Source of the DNA: Bacillus sp. NTK071
Lineage (GTDB): Bacteria; Bacillota; Bacilli; Bacillales; Guptibacillaceae
Length of the DNA: 64,000 nucleotides
Direction: 5' to 3'
Assembly (NCBI RefSeq): GCF_017303315.1
Contig: NZ_JAFKOI010000011.1
Location: forward strand, 53,035-117,034
Shown here in pieces: positions 49,873 to 60,200 of the stretch. The notes beneath the pieces are model-generated. The model was not told the origin of the DNA. It saw only the letters and a program-made list of their open reading frames with translations, and did no database searches. The position numbers and the translations under genes were made by a program. How positions within the stretch are numbered: the first letter of the stretch is position 1; each line of letters begins with the position of its first letter.

Positions 49873-51223
49873 AGGTGGTGAAATCATTATATGTCTTTTT
49901 TACAACGCTACTTAGAGCAATTAAGGCTATGACGTTAGGTAATACCATAAAGGCGTTAAAAGTATCGGCTAGCTGCCAAACAAATGGAACGTTTAGAACT
50001 GTACCACCAATAATGAAGAGAAGAACAGCTGCACGATAATAAGGAACACCTTTTTCACCAAATAAATAGTTTACGTTTGTTTCACCGAAATAAGCCCAAC
50101 CAAGTATTGTTGTGAAACTAAAGAACAAAAGACTGAACGCAATGAAGTACACACCAAAGCTTCCTAGTCCACTCGTGAAACTAGCTTGTGTAAGTTCGAT
50201 ACCTGTCAGATTCGAATTCGCACCATCTGTAACAAGAATGACAAGGGCTGTCGCTGTACAGATAATTACTGTGTCAATCAGAACGCCAACCATTGCAACA
50301 AATCCTTGCTGTGCTGGATGTCTCACCTCGGCAACAGCATGTGCATGTGGAGTAGACCCCATGCCTGCTTCATTTGAGAATAATCCTCTTGCAACACCGT
50401 AGCGAATTGCTTCCTTAATTGAAGCACCTAGTAACCCGCCCCCAGCAGATTCAGGGGTGAAAGCTGATTCAACAATAAGGGAAAGTGCAGGTAGCACCTG
50501 ATCATATTGAAGAATAAGGATGATAAATGCCCCGACAATATATAGAAGTGCCATTACAGGCACAACGTTACCCGCAAATTTGGCAATTCGATTAATGCCG
50601 CCAAACAAAATTAAACTGATCAGAAACGCTACTGCAATTCCAATTACTAATGGTGGAATTTGAAATGCAGTATTAAAGGCTTCTGCAATTGAATTTGATT
50701 GGACCATGTTGCCTACAAATCCAAGAGCAGCAATAATGGCAACTGCGAAAAAGGCGGCCATTTTTTTACTACCAAGACCGTCACGGATGTAATAAGCGGG
50801 ACCACCTTTTACTATTCCATTTTCTTTCACACGATATTTCTGAGCAAGGACGGCTTCAGCAAAAATCGTGGCCATTCCAAGGAATGAAGAAATCCACATC
50901 CAGAAGATGGCTCCAGGACCCCCAGCAGCGATGGCAGTAGCAACACCTGCTAAATTTCCTGTTCCTACTTGCGCTGCAATGGCTGTAGAAAGTGCTTGAT
51001 AAGACGAAATACCGTCCTGCTTCTTTTTAGAGAAAAGAGGACCGAATGTTTGGCGAAAACCTTCTTTTAATCCTGATAACTGGATGAAACCAAGACGAAT
51101 GGTGAAAAAGAACCCGGTTCCAAGAAGAAGAGTAATCATGATTGGTCCCCATAGAATGGCATTAATTGCTTCAATTACTTGCACTATTGTCAACTCGCTC
51201 TCAAGAAAAATAAGATTCTCCAA
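49871..51223 (-). CDS. AGCS-family amino acid:cation symporter, copy 2
   Basis: 450 residues with AGCS signatures GTGNLAGVATAIAAGGPGAIFWMW, GPAYYIRDGL, ARGLFSNEAGMGSTPHAHA. It is a paralog of the gene at 39239; the His pair in THAH replaces the NAAA of the other copy near the conserved NEAGMGS motif, so substrate preference may differ. The start is uncertain: TTG 51223 gives the longest form, but TTG 51193 or GTG 51184 align better with the start of the other copy. No good ribosome site is visible for any. No terminator separates it from the upstream MFS gene 58 nt away, so it may be read from that operon. Confidence 0.9.
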   Translation of the reverse strand: MENLIFLESELTIVQVIEAINAILWGPIMITLLLGTGFFFTIRLGFIQLSGLKEGFRQTFGPLFSKKKQDGISSYQALSTAIAAQVGTGNLAGVATAIAAGGPGAIFWMWISSFLGMATIFAEAVLAQKYRVKENGIVKGGPAYYIRDGLGSKKMAAFFAVAIIAALGFVGNMVQSNSIAEAFNTAFQIPPLVIGIAVAFLISLILFGGINRIAKFAGNVVPVMALLYIVGAFIILILQYDQVLPALSLIVESAFTPESAGGGLLGASIKEAIRYGVARGLFSNEAGMGSTPHAHAVAEVRHPAQQGFVAMVGVLIDTVIICTATALVILVTDGANSNLTGIELTQASFTSGLGSFGVYFIAFSLLFFSFTTILGWAYFGETNVNYLFGEKGVPYYRAAVLLFIIGGTVLNVPFVWQLADTFNAFMVLPNVIALIALSSVVKKTYNDFTT

Positions 51224-51281
51224 TGATAGCTCATTATTCCACCATACTTCAACCCATTAAATCGCTATGGTAAGCATTTCC

Positions 51282-52481
51282 TTAGTAATTGGTTTGAGAT
51301 TGAAGTTGTTTTCTAATCCGCTTTTGTTTTTGTACCCATTGATAGAAGAACAGAATACCAATCACGAAGATCGAAAGACTCATATACAAATTGGCGTAAC
51401 CCATCGTTGTAACAATAAGTCCAAGTACATAAGACCCGGTAGCAATTCCTGTATCGAAAAAAGTGAAAAACGTAGCTGTTGCATGAGCACTTCGTGATTC
51501 CGGTGCAGCCTGAATGGCTAAAGTTTGAAAACTGGGTACGATTGAGCCATATCCTAACCCAATGAAAGCTCCAGCCAGAAGGAGCATCCATGCAACGTTA
51601 GTGAAGCTTAGTGTCATAAGACCAATCGCAAATAAAACAAATGCGGGCAGGATGACAGTGTTTGGACCTCTTGTATCAAAGAGTCGTCCAGTAAATGGCC
51701 TTGAAACGAGCATAGCGACTGCGAATACTGCGAAAAAGAAACCTGCTGCATCAAGTAGATCGAGTGATTTAGCGTATAGCGAAATAAATGAAATGACGCT
51801 GGCATAGGAGAACGCGACAAAAAGTCCAACGATTGCGATGGGAAACGACTTTTTCTCAAACAAATCTTCAAACGTAAGCTTTGAGATTTTAACTGGATCA
51901 GTATTTTCAATGGTTTTAACCCCAATTGTACATAGAACTCCAACAATCATAATACCGCTCAGAATAAGGAAGATCGTTACATAAGATACGAATTGAAGAA
52001 GAGTAAGAGCGATAAACGGCCCTGTCACGACTGCTAAATTCATAGACATCGCAAAGTATCCGAGGCCCTCCCCTCGACGTTCTTTAGGGATAGAGTCGGC
52101 AGCTATAGCCCCTGCAGCTGTTGTTACAATACTAAACCATACGCCGTGGAAAAAGCGAAGGAGCAATAAAGCAATATAGTGGTCGATTAGTGGATAGAGA
52201 AATGATGTGACTGCGAAAAAAGTTGCGCTCGTCACAAGCATGTTCTTTTTGCCAAAACGATCAATTAATCTACCAGAAAAAGGTCGAACAATAATAGCGG
52301 AAAGCAAGAAGATCGTAATAATTAATCCCGCTTGTGATTCACTTCCTCCAATTGCATCTGTTACATAAATTGGGAGCAATGTTAAGAGTGCATAGAAAAC
52401 AATGAATACAAATAAATTACTAACGAATATATTGATGAAGCTTTTCGTCCAAATTGGGCGTTTACTAGACATTAGCTTCAA
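51282..52481 (-). CDS. MFS transporter, drug-efflux type
   Basis: 399 residues, 12 membrane helices. MFS motif A-like loop GRLIDRFGKKN between helices 2 and 3, the matching GRLFDTRGPN in the second half, and the motif-C-like AVVTGPFIALTL. Relatives (YfkF, YwfA types) export drugs or metabolites. Its ATG lies inside the end of the MarR gene (17-nt overlap), so the pair is co-translated and the MarR protein probably controls it. Confidence 0.88.
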   Translation of the reverse strand: MKLMSSKRPIWTKSFINIFVSNLFVFIVFYALLTLLPIYVTDAIGGSESQAGLIITIFLLSAIIVRPFSGRLIDRFGKKNMLVTSATFFAVTSFLYPLIDHYIALLLLRFFHGVWFSIVTTAAGAIAADSIPKERRGEGLGYFAMSMNLAVVTGPFIALTLLQFVSYVTIFLILSGIMIVGVLCTIGVKTIENTDPVKISKLTFEDLFEKKSFPIAIVGLFVAFSYASVISFISLYAKSLDLLDAAGFFFAVFAVAMLVSRPFTGRLFDTRGPNTVILPAFVLFAIGLMTLSFTNVAWMLLLAGAFIGLGYGSIVPSFQTLAIQAAPESRSAHATATFFTFFDTGIATGSYVLGLIVTTMGYANLYMSLSIFVIGILFFYQWVQKQKRIRKQLQSQTNY

Positions 52482-52893
52482 CCCCTTTGTAACCGATTTT
52501 CTTTAAGAGAATATGAAACTGTTGTATTTCATCAGAATCCAAATCTTTAAGAAGCGATTGCTCAATTTGCTGAATAGACTGTTTGATTTCTGGTAATAGG
52601 AGCGCCGCATTGTCAGTTAACTGAACGATTCGTTCACGCTTATCTTTTCCCTCTACTCGAACAATCCAATTATTTTTTTCCATTCGGACAAGCGTTCGTG
52701 TCGTCGTTGGTGCCTCAACATTTAAATACTGCCAGATTTCAGTCTGTTTCATTGGACCGAATTGATCTAAGCAATAGAGGATCGACCATTGAGAACTATA
52801 GAGATTATAATCCTTTAATTTCTCATTCATTTCTTTTGTAATATAGCGAACTTGTTGGTGAAGTGTGTGAAAGATGGTATTTGTAGAAAGCAT
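52465..52893 (-). CDS. MarR-family repressor
   Basis: 142 residues, winged-helix MarR fold: LYSSQWSILYCLDQFGPMKQTEIWQYLNVEAPTTTRTLVRMEKNNWIVRVEGKDKRERIVQLTD. The ATG at 52893 is preferred because GGAGGAG lies 3 nt before it; the longer ATG at 52905 would place that sequence inside the gene. A perfect palindrome 20 bp upstream is the likely operator. It should repress itself and the overlapping MFS gene until a ligand binds. Confidence 0.9.
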   Translation of the reverse strand: MLSTNTIFHTLHQQVRYITKEMNEKLKDYNLYSSQWSILYCLDQFGPMKQTEIWQYLNVEAPTTTRTLVRMEKNNWIVRVEGKDKRERIVQLTDNAALLLPEIKQSIQQIEQSLLKDLDSDEIQQFHILLKKIGYKGVEANV

Positions 52894-52912
52894 ATTCTCC
52901 TCCATTCAAAAG

Positions 52913-52926
52913 TTTACCTAGGTAAA
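52913..52926. promoter_or_regulatory. MarR operator
   Basis: TTTACCTAGGTAAA, a perfect 14-bp palindrome directly upstream of the marR-type gene. Confidence 0.75.
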
Positions 52927-53088
52927 TAAAATCATAAAGAACAGTCTACAGGCGAATGGAAAGAATGTAAAGAAGAAGGTATTTCATAACTTTTGTGACT
53001 TTCTACACCGTAAGAAAGGTTTGTGAAGTTAGTGCCACTTCTATATACCTGTTTACTAGATTAACTGGAAAAACTTACACAATAAATC

Positions 53089-53117
53089 TTGTATAGGACA
53101 TTAATCTAAATTATGAT
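53089..53117 (+). promoter_or_regulatory. SigA-type promoter of the signalling/polysaccharide cluster
   Basis: TTGTAT (53089) - 17 nt - TATGAT (53112), 58 nt before the TTG start of the cyclase gene. Confidence 0.7.
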
Positions 53118-53174
53118 GAATGTATTTAGTGATTCGACAAAATTCACTCTTTGCATTAAGAGGGAGGCTTTTAA

Positions 53175-54770
53175 TTGGAAAAATACAGGAAGAAATTCGT
53201 TTCGAATATGAAAGATAAATTCGAGGAAATCAAAGCTAGAAACGAAAGCATATCAGAGAAAGAATTATATCAATTCTTACATACGTTTAAAGGAACTGCT
53301 GGAACGGTGGGATATGGATCAGCTGCTGAAAAGGCGGAAGCTCTACTTACTCATTTTGAATTGGAGAGTGAGCGTTCTTTCAGCAATGAAGAAACAATCA
53401 AACTTCTAGAAGATGTTATGGATGAAATTCTCGAGCAAGCAGCATTACAACATGATGAAAATAAAAAGTCTGAAGTAAAAAGAATGATTATGTTAATACA
53501 TCCCAATCCAATGAACTTAATTGAGATGAAAGCAAGTCTTGAAAAAGAAGGTTATCTCGTGTTTGCAGCCATGGATCTCTCAAAAGCTCACACAGCCTTG
53601 TACGACATGCATCCTGATTGCATCATAGTAGATTTTCAATTGGTAGAGACAGATGAATTTGGAATTGCAAAAGAAATGAGAGAGAAGGCAGAATTGCAAT
53701 TCATTCCGTTAATCCTCACAGATTCTGAGAGCTCAATATCAAATCGAATAGAAGGCTATAATTTTGGTGCAGATGATTTTCTCGGTCAGGACGTATCAAT
53801 AGAAGAGTACTTATTACGAGTGAATCATAAAATTAAGAAACGTAAAACAGTCGTTCATTCTGTATTAACAGATGAACTGACTGGGGCGTACAATCGAAAG
53901 TTTCTTGAAACACAATTGAACTATATGCGCTATGACCTTGTACGAAATGGGGATAAAGCTTCTCTTGTTATGTTTGATATCGACCATTTTAAATCCATCA
54001 ACGATCGTTTTGGTCACTTGATTGGAGATCAGGTACTGAAAAAACTCTCCCATTACATTATGAATGAGAAGAGACGAACAGATACACTTATTCGCTATGG
54101 TGGCGAAGAATTTGTCCTTATTCTACCGGACACAACTGCTACTCAGGCAGAGAAGTTTCTTAGTCGTCTTCTTAGTGGGTTTCGATCCAAAACGTTTCGT
54201 GTTAAAGAGGAGACCTTTTCAGTTACATTCTCTGGAGGAGTGGTAGATATTGATTCCGTATCCTCCAATAAAGAACTTCTAAATCAAGCAGATGAAGCAT
54301 TGTATCGTGCTAAAGCGAATGGTCGAAATCAAGTCGTTATTTATGAAAGTAATCTTGTAGATTCGAAGCCAATGAAAACGATTCGTATTGCTGTTGTAGA
54401 TGATGATGAAATTATGAGGACATTATTGACATCTCAACTTCAGCAGTTTCAGTCTGACGGTAATTATGAAATCGAGGTTAGAAGTTATCGAGAAGGTGAG
54501 AGTTTCTTTGAAGATAGCTGGCATCAAGGGAATTCTTCATGCCTTGTATTACTAGATGGCATTATGCCTCGTATGGATGGTATTGAAGTACTTCGCAAAC
54601 TACGTAATGAAAGCAGTAGCCGCTATACGGTCATGATGCTTACTGGGCGGAAATCCGAGAAAGATATTGTTAAAGCTTTGGAGTTAGGTGCCGATGATTA
54701 TATTACGAAGCCTTTTAGTATGGTGGAACTTGAAGCGAGAATTCGAAGGCTTATACAGAAAATGATGTAA
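53175..54770 (+). CDS. Diguanylate cyclase with Hpt-REC-GGDEF-REC architecture
   Basis: 531 residues, soluble. An Hpt domain (~1-100) has phospho-accepting H36 in FLHTFKGTAGTVG. The first REC (~107-225) is degenerate: HPN replaces the acidic pair and Gln the late Lys, though the central Asp in IIVDFQL stays. The GGDEF domain (~235-400) is active-looking, with G309-G-E-E-F and an intact inhibitory site R-R-T-D five residues earlier. The last REC (~405-531) is canonical (VVDDDE, LLDGIMPRMDG, DDYITKPF). It makes c-di-GMP from two GTP, with output set by phosphorelay. The start is TTG 53175 with AGGGAGG 7 nt upstream. First gene of a six-gene cluster. Confidence 0.9.
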   Translation: MEKYRKKFVSNMKDKFEEIKARNESISEKELYQFLHTFKGTAGTVGYGSAAEKAEALLTHFELESERSFSNEETIKLLEDVMDEILEQAALQHDENKKSEVKRMIMLIHPNPMNLIEMKASLEKEGYLVFAAMDLSKAHTALYDMHPDCIIVDFQLVETDEFGIAKEMREKAELQFIPLILTDSESSISNRIEGYNFGADDFLGQDVSIEEYLLRVNHKIKKRKTVVHSVLTDELTGAYNRKFLETQLNYMRYDLVRNGDKASLVMFDIDHFKSINDRFGHLIGDQVLKKLSHYIMNEKRRTDTLIRYGGEEFVLILPDTTATQAEKFLSRLLSGFRSKTFRVKEETFSVTFSGGVVDIDSVSSNKELLNQADEALYRAKANGRNQVVIYESNLVDSKPMKTIRIAVVDDDEIMRTLLTSQLQQFQSDGNYEIEVRSYREGESFFEDSWHQGNSSCLVLLDGIMPRMDGIEVLRKLRNESSSRYTVMMLTGRKSEKDIVKALELGADDYITKPFSMVELEARIRRLIQKMM

Positions 54771-54791
54771 GAGAAAGAGTGAGTCAGCTAT

Positions 54792-55838
54792 ATGAATGGG
54801 GTATTTATAACCTTACAAGTTTCACTATTGCTTTTTATAGTGTTGAATGTGCTTTTTATTTTTCTTGTTGTCCGAAAGTTTTATGCTAATAAATTTGAAA
54901 GGGAAAAGGAGCATTGGAAGCAATACTATCTTAAGCAAATTGATTCAACCATTCGAGGGAAAGAGGATCTTTTAATTCCAAATAAATCATCCATGATTAC
55001 CGCATTTGAAGAAGTACTTTCAAGATATTATTCATTGATGAAAGGAGATACTGACACAGCAAATAGGATTGAGAATTTAGCTGAACAGGTTCTTCATAAT
55101 GATTATAAAAAAAGACTCAAACATGGAAGATGGAGTATTAGAATGAATACCCTTCATCGAATTGAGAAATTTCGAATGGTTTCGCTAATAGAAGACTGCA
55201 TCGCTATTTACAATGAGAAACGCACTAGTGAGTTAGAATCTCTACAAATATTAAGAATTCTTGCCAATCTTCAAGATGATCGAGTGTATTTCATTCTATT
55301 AAAAGAAGAAAGAGAGTTTCCTAGCTTTTATTACTTGGATCTATTTATGAGATTAGATGAGCGTTTATTTAATAAGTTCACGGATATCATTGAAGATTTT
55401 CCGCTAACAATTCAATTTTCTTTAATTGAAGCAATGGGTGATCGAGGTGACTATACATACCTTCCAACTATCGAATCCTATTTACTGTCTGAGAATGCAG
55501 AATTAAGAATCAGAGCATTAAAATCACTTGTTAAGGTTGGCTATTTAAAAGATGTTGAGAAAATAAAACCTTCTCTTCATGCGGAAACGTGGCAAGAAAG
55601 AATGATGGCTGCAAGGCTAATCAAACGTCTGAGAGATAAGCGGTTTATTGAAGATTTGTTGATCCTCCTTACTGATGAAAACTGGTGGGTCAGAACGACT
55701 GCAGCAGAGTCTATTATTGCTCAGCAAAACGGTGTGGAAATTTTAGAAGATGTTGCTCAGACACATGTTGATCGTTTTGCCAGAGATATAGCCACCGAAT
55801 GGCTTCTTAGGAAGGGGAAAAAGAGTGTCTTTCGCTAA
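54792..55838 (+). CDS. HEAT-repeat protein with N-terminal membrane anchor
   Basis: 348 residues. One membrane helix (residues ~8-27), a charged linker, then alpha-helical repeats; HEAT units are clearest near YLLSENAELRIRALKSLVKVGYLKDVEKI, TWQERMMAARLIKRLRDKRFIEDLL and TDENWWVRTTAAESIIAQQNG. Its stop lies 14 nt inside the following glycosyltransferase gene, so the two are translationally coupled. HEAT scaffolds of this kind accompany polysaccharide synthases, and it may link the synthase to the cyclase or kinase (inference). Only a weak ribosome site is seen before the ATG. Confidence 0.82.
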   Translation: MNGVFITLQVSLLLFIVLNVLFIFLVVRKFYANKFEREKEHWKQYYLKQIDSTIRGKEDLLIPNKSSMITAFEEVLSRYYSLMKGDTDTANRIENLAEQVLHNDYKKRLKHGRWSIRMNTLHRIEKFRMVSLIEDCIAIYNEKRTSELESLQILRILANLQDDRVYFILLKEEREFPSFYYLDLFMRLDERLFNKFTDIIEDFPLTIQFSLIEAMGDRGDYTYLPTIESYLLSENAELRIRALKSLVKVGYLKDVEKIKPSLHAETWQERMMAARLIKRLRDKRFIEDLLILLTDENWWVRTTAAESIIAQQNGVEILEDVAQTHVDRFARDIATEWLLRKGKKSVFR

Positions 55839-57240
55839 TATTTTTTCAACACTACTTGTTGTTTTTACAATTTTTGTAGCGATTTATATGGTTGGGATCA
55901 TCGTATTTTATTTCATATTGTTTATTATTTCGGCTCTACAACTTCGTAGAGAGTATGATTTGGATCAATTTGAACCCTATGAAGAAATGGCACAGTCTTC
56001 TCTAACGAGGCCAGTATCAATTCTTGTACCGGCTTATAACGAGGAAGCTGGTATCGTTCCCAGCGTTCGTTCGCTGCTCAGCATTAATTATCCGGAATTT
56101 GAAGTGATTGTGATTAACGACGGTTCAAAAGATAATACATTAAAGGAAACGATAGCAAACTTCGAAATGGTTAAGGTAGAGAAGACGATTCGAAAGCAAG
56201 TAAGTTCTAATGAGATTATACAGATCTATCAATCGACTATCTATGAGAATTTATATGTGGTCGACAAACTAAATGGTGGAAAAGCAGATGCTCTTAATGC
56301 AGGCATTAACGTCGCTCAATATCCTTATTTCTGTTCATTAGATGGCGACTCGATTATTGAACGTGATGCATTTTCTAAAGTTATGAAGCCCATCATTGAT
56401 TCTAAAGAAGATATTGTAGCGGTAGGTGGAAGTGTCAGGATAGCAAATGGTTGTACAATTGAACGTGGAGAAGTGATGAAGGTAGAACTTGCTAAAAGTC
56501 CTTTTGTCATTATGCAGGTAATTGAATATTTTAGAGCTTTCCTAATGGGGAGAATTGGTCTATCACGACACAACCTTCTATTAATTATTTCTGGTGCCTT
56601 TGGCGTATTTCATCGGGAGAGCGTTGTCAGAGTAAACGGTTACCGAACAAATACAGTAGGAGAGGATATGGATCTTGTCGTCCGGCTACATAAATTAATC
56701 AAAGAAGAGAAGTCTGGGAAAAGAATTGTCTATGTACCTGACCCAGTTTGTTGGACGGAAGCTCCTGAGTCTCCCAAAATTCTAAGAAGACAACGAAGCC
56801 GTTGGCATAGAGGTTTATTCGAGAGTCTTTGGCATAATAGGGAGATGCTGTTCAATCCGAAGTATGGTCTTGTTGGTATGATATCGATGCCATATTTCTT
56901 CATTGTAGAATTCCTAGGTCCTGTTATCGAATTGATTGGATATATCATCATGATTTTATCTCCATTTGTTGGTGGAATTTATACTTCGTTCGCACTTCTA
57001 TTGTTTATGTTAGCGATTATCTATGGCTCACTTCTTTCGATGAGCGCAGTGCTTCTGGAAGAATGGAGCTTAAGACGTTATCCGAAAGTAATTGACCTTG
57101 TAAGGTTGTATGTCTACTCGCTTTCCGAAGCTTTTTGGTTTAGACCATTAACAGTTTTTTGGCGAGTTGAGGGAATTATCCAGCTTATTAAAGGAAACAA
57201 CAGCTGGGGAGAAATGAGTAGAAAAGGAGTTTCTAAATAA
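55825..57240 (+). CDS. Processive family-2 glycosyltransferase (polysaccharide synthase)
   Basis: 471 residues. One N-terminal membrane helix (~5-35), a GT-A domain with PVSILVPAYNEEAGI, VINDGSKDN, GGKADALNAGI, the metal-binding DGD in CSLDGDSIIE, the acceptor-site GEDMD and the QxxRW motif RQRSRWHRG, then three or four membrane helices. These are the hallmarks of cellulose, hyaluronan or poly-GlcNAc type synthases. The product is not predictable. No PilZ domain is in the protein. The start is GTG 55825 with GGAAGGGG 7 nt upstream; it overlaps the HEAT gene, and the next gene begins at the base after its stop. Confidence 0.92.
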   Translation: MSFANIFSTLLVVFTIFVAIYMVGIIVFYFILFIISALQLRREYDLDQFEPYEEMAQSSLTRPVSILVPAYNEEAGIVPSVRSLLSINYPEFEVIVINDGSKDNTLKETIANFEMVKVEKTIRKQVSSNEIIQIYQSTIYENLYVVDKLNGGKADALNAGINVAQYPYFCSLDGDSIIERDAFSKVMKPIIDSKEDIVAVGGSVRIANGCTIERGEVMKVELAKSPFVIMQVIEYFRAFLMGRIGLSRHNLLLIISGAFGVFHRESVVRVNGYRTNTVGEDMDLVVRLHKLIKEEKSGKRIVYVPDPVCWTEAPESPKILRRQRSRWHRGLFESLWHNREMLFNPKYGLVGMISMPYFFIVEFLGPVIELIGYIIMILSPFVGGIYTSFALLLFMLAIIYGSLLSMSAVLLEEWSLRRYPKVIDLVRLYVYSLSEAFWFRPLTVFWRVEGIIQLIKGNNSWGEMSRKGVSK

Positions 57241-60200
57241 GTGCGTAGATGGATAAATCGTTCAACTAGTATTGGTTTCGCTGCAGGCTTAATTGTTCTT
57301 GTATTGATTTTATGTTTACCAATCATCGTATGGAGCTTTCAGGAAGAAAAAACGAGTAATGTTTTTATCATTGATAAAACGGTTCCAGACCACACGTACC
57401 GCGAGCACAAAGGTTTGACATGGATCCTTAATTATAAGAAGTGGGTAAGAGAAGACGGTTCTTCTTATTCACCAAAAGATGATTACGCAGGGTTCCATCC
57501 CGGGACAGGAAAAAGCTATGACATTACAAAATTCCCAGAATCATTAGTAGGGAAGGACTTAATTTATTTAGCAGATTCTTATGGTGTATATGAGGAAGAC
57601 TTCTATGGTTCAAATTCTGACGGAGACCGTTCAGCTCTCATTTACGGTGGAATGAAAGAAGAAGAAGTTAGTGTCATTTCAGAGGCTGTTCAAAAAGGTT
57701 CAACGTTTATAGCTGAATTTAATGCTTTCGGTAGTCCGACAGAGAATGGAGCAAGAGAGGATCTTTCTTCTCTTTTGAATCTTGAATGGTCAGGTTGGAT
57801 TGGTCGGTATTTTGAAGACCTATCACAAGGTGGAGAAGTTCCTGCTTGGGCAATTAGCAACTATGAAAAACAAAATGAAAAAAAGTGGGACTTCACTAAA
57901 GCGGGTCTCATTTTTGTGAATGAAGATGATTCAATTATTGTTGTTGAAGAAGAGGACATCGGAGAAGATACTGTGCAATTTACTTTCAATGAAGAAGGGA
58001 AAACATTGCTTCAGAAATCCAATGTTAAAGGATCGATGTCCTATCACTATTGGTTCGATATTGTTGAACCATTGAACAGTGAAGAAGTGCTTGCTAATTA
58101 TACTCTTGATGTAAACAAGGAAACAAAACAAAGGCTAGAAGAAAAGGGCATTCCTCTTACTTTTCCAGCTGTCGTTCATCATAATCAAACTTATTACTTT
58201 GCAGGAGACTACGCTGATCGTGAATCTGAATTTGATTTCTACCAATATAAAGGGCTTCCTACAATCAATCGTCTGCTCATGACAGGAGATAATGAAACGC
58301 TCGAAGCTTTTTATTGGAAAATGTATATGCCTTTGATGGAAGCGATTCTCCGTAACGTTAAATCTCCTGAAGAGCAACAACCAAAACCAACTATTGAAGT
58401 TCATTCAGTAGAAGGAGTGCAGGTTGCTGGGCAGGTTGGGGAAGATAAACTTCAAGTGTATAAAGACGGAAAATGGGAGGATCTTTTAATTAAAGGAGTG
58501 AATATGGGAATTGCGAAGCCAGGTTACTTTCCTGGGGAGACGTCGATTACAAAATCTGAGTATTTAAGATGGTTTGAACAAATTGGCGAGTTAAATGCGA
58601 ATGCAATTCGAATCTATACCATTCACCCCCCAGCCTTCTATGAAGCTTTACTAGAATATAACAGTAAAGCAGAAGAACCGCTTTATCTCTTCCATGGGGT
58701 TTGGGTAGAAGAGGAACCATTGATTACATCAGAAGATGCTTTCGAAGAGAAAAACACTGAATTACTAGATAAAGCCATTAAAGACACAGTAGATCTCATT
58801 CATGGAAATGCAACGATAAAGGAAAAACCTGGACATGCTAGCGGACGTTATACAGCAGACGTTTCTCCATATGTAATTGGCTGGGTACTTGGTATTGAGT
58901 GGGATCCAAAAGTAGTCGTTTCGACAAACGAGAAACATGAAGGGCTGACTCAATATAAAGGGAACTATTTAAATACGAATGGTGCGAGTCCCTTTGAAAT
59001 TTGGGTAGCAGAAATGATGGACAATACGGTCAGTTATGAAATGGACCAGTATAACTGGCAAAGGCCAGTCAGCTTCACAAACTGGGTTACAACGGACTTA
59101 CTGGAACATCCGGCAGAGCCTTCGAAAGAGGAAGACCTTGTTTCTGTTGATCCAAATGTCATTGAACTGAATGACAAGTATTACGCTGGTCAATTTGCTT
59201 CATATCATATTTACCCTTACTATCCTGATTTCCTGAACTATGAAGAAGAGTATGTGAACTATATAGATAAAACAGGGGAGAAGAACAATTACGCTGGCTA
59301 TCTCAATGCGCTTAGAAAGGTCCATACGATGCCCGTTCTTGTTGCTGAGTTCGGTGTTCCAGCTTCAAGAGGGATGACGCATAGGAACGTCTACGGAATG
59401 AACCAGGGAGGTAACTCTGAAGTAGAGCAGGGACGTACAAACGCAAAACTATTTGAAAACATTGTCTCAGAGGATTATGCAGGTGGTCTTGTGTTCTCCT
59501 GGCAAGATGAATGGTTTAAGCGAACCTGGAATACGATGGATTACGATAATTCCGATCGACGTCCATTTTGGTCAAACGATCAAACGAATGAGCAGCAGTT
59601 TGGTTTGTTAAGTTTTGATCCAGGTAAGGAGCTTACGATTAAAGTTGATGGAAATGTAGAGGATTGGGAAGAGGCTGAAATTGAGCCACTGTATCAGTCA
59701 GGCAGTGATGAGAACTTTAAGAGTTTATCAATGACAAGTGATGAGAAATATATCTACTTCCGTTTAGATTACAAGAATATGTCAAAAAAACGTTTGGAAA
59801 AAGATAAAACAATGTTGCTCTTTGATACGATTAGCGGTCAGGGAAGTAAGGAATTGTCTAAAGACCCTGAATTAAAAACATCTTCGGGTATTGATTTTAT
59901 TTTGAACCTTGCAGGAGAGAATCAATCAAGGCTGACGGTGCAAAGTCACTATGATTCGTATTATTACCAGTACGGTGAAGATCTTGAATTAATCACTAAA
60001 CAGGAGTATGCCAAAGAAAAGGATAATGATATCTTCCATCCAATTCGTTTGGCGCTCAATAAAGAATTAACAATCCCGAGTCAGGATAAGACGCTTCCTT
60101 TTGATTTCTACGAAACAGGTCTTCTAACTTATGGTAACGCTAATCCAGAGAGTGAAGAGTATAATTCTCTATCTGACTTTATCGTCAAGGATAACTCGAT

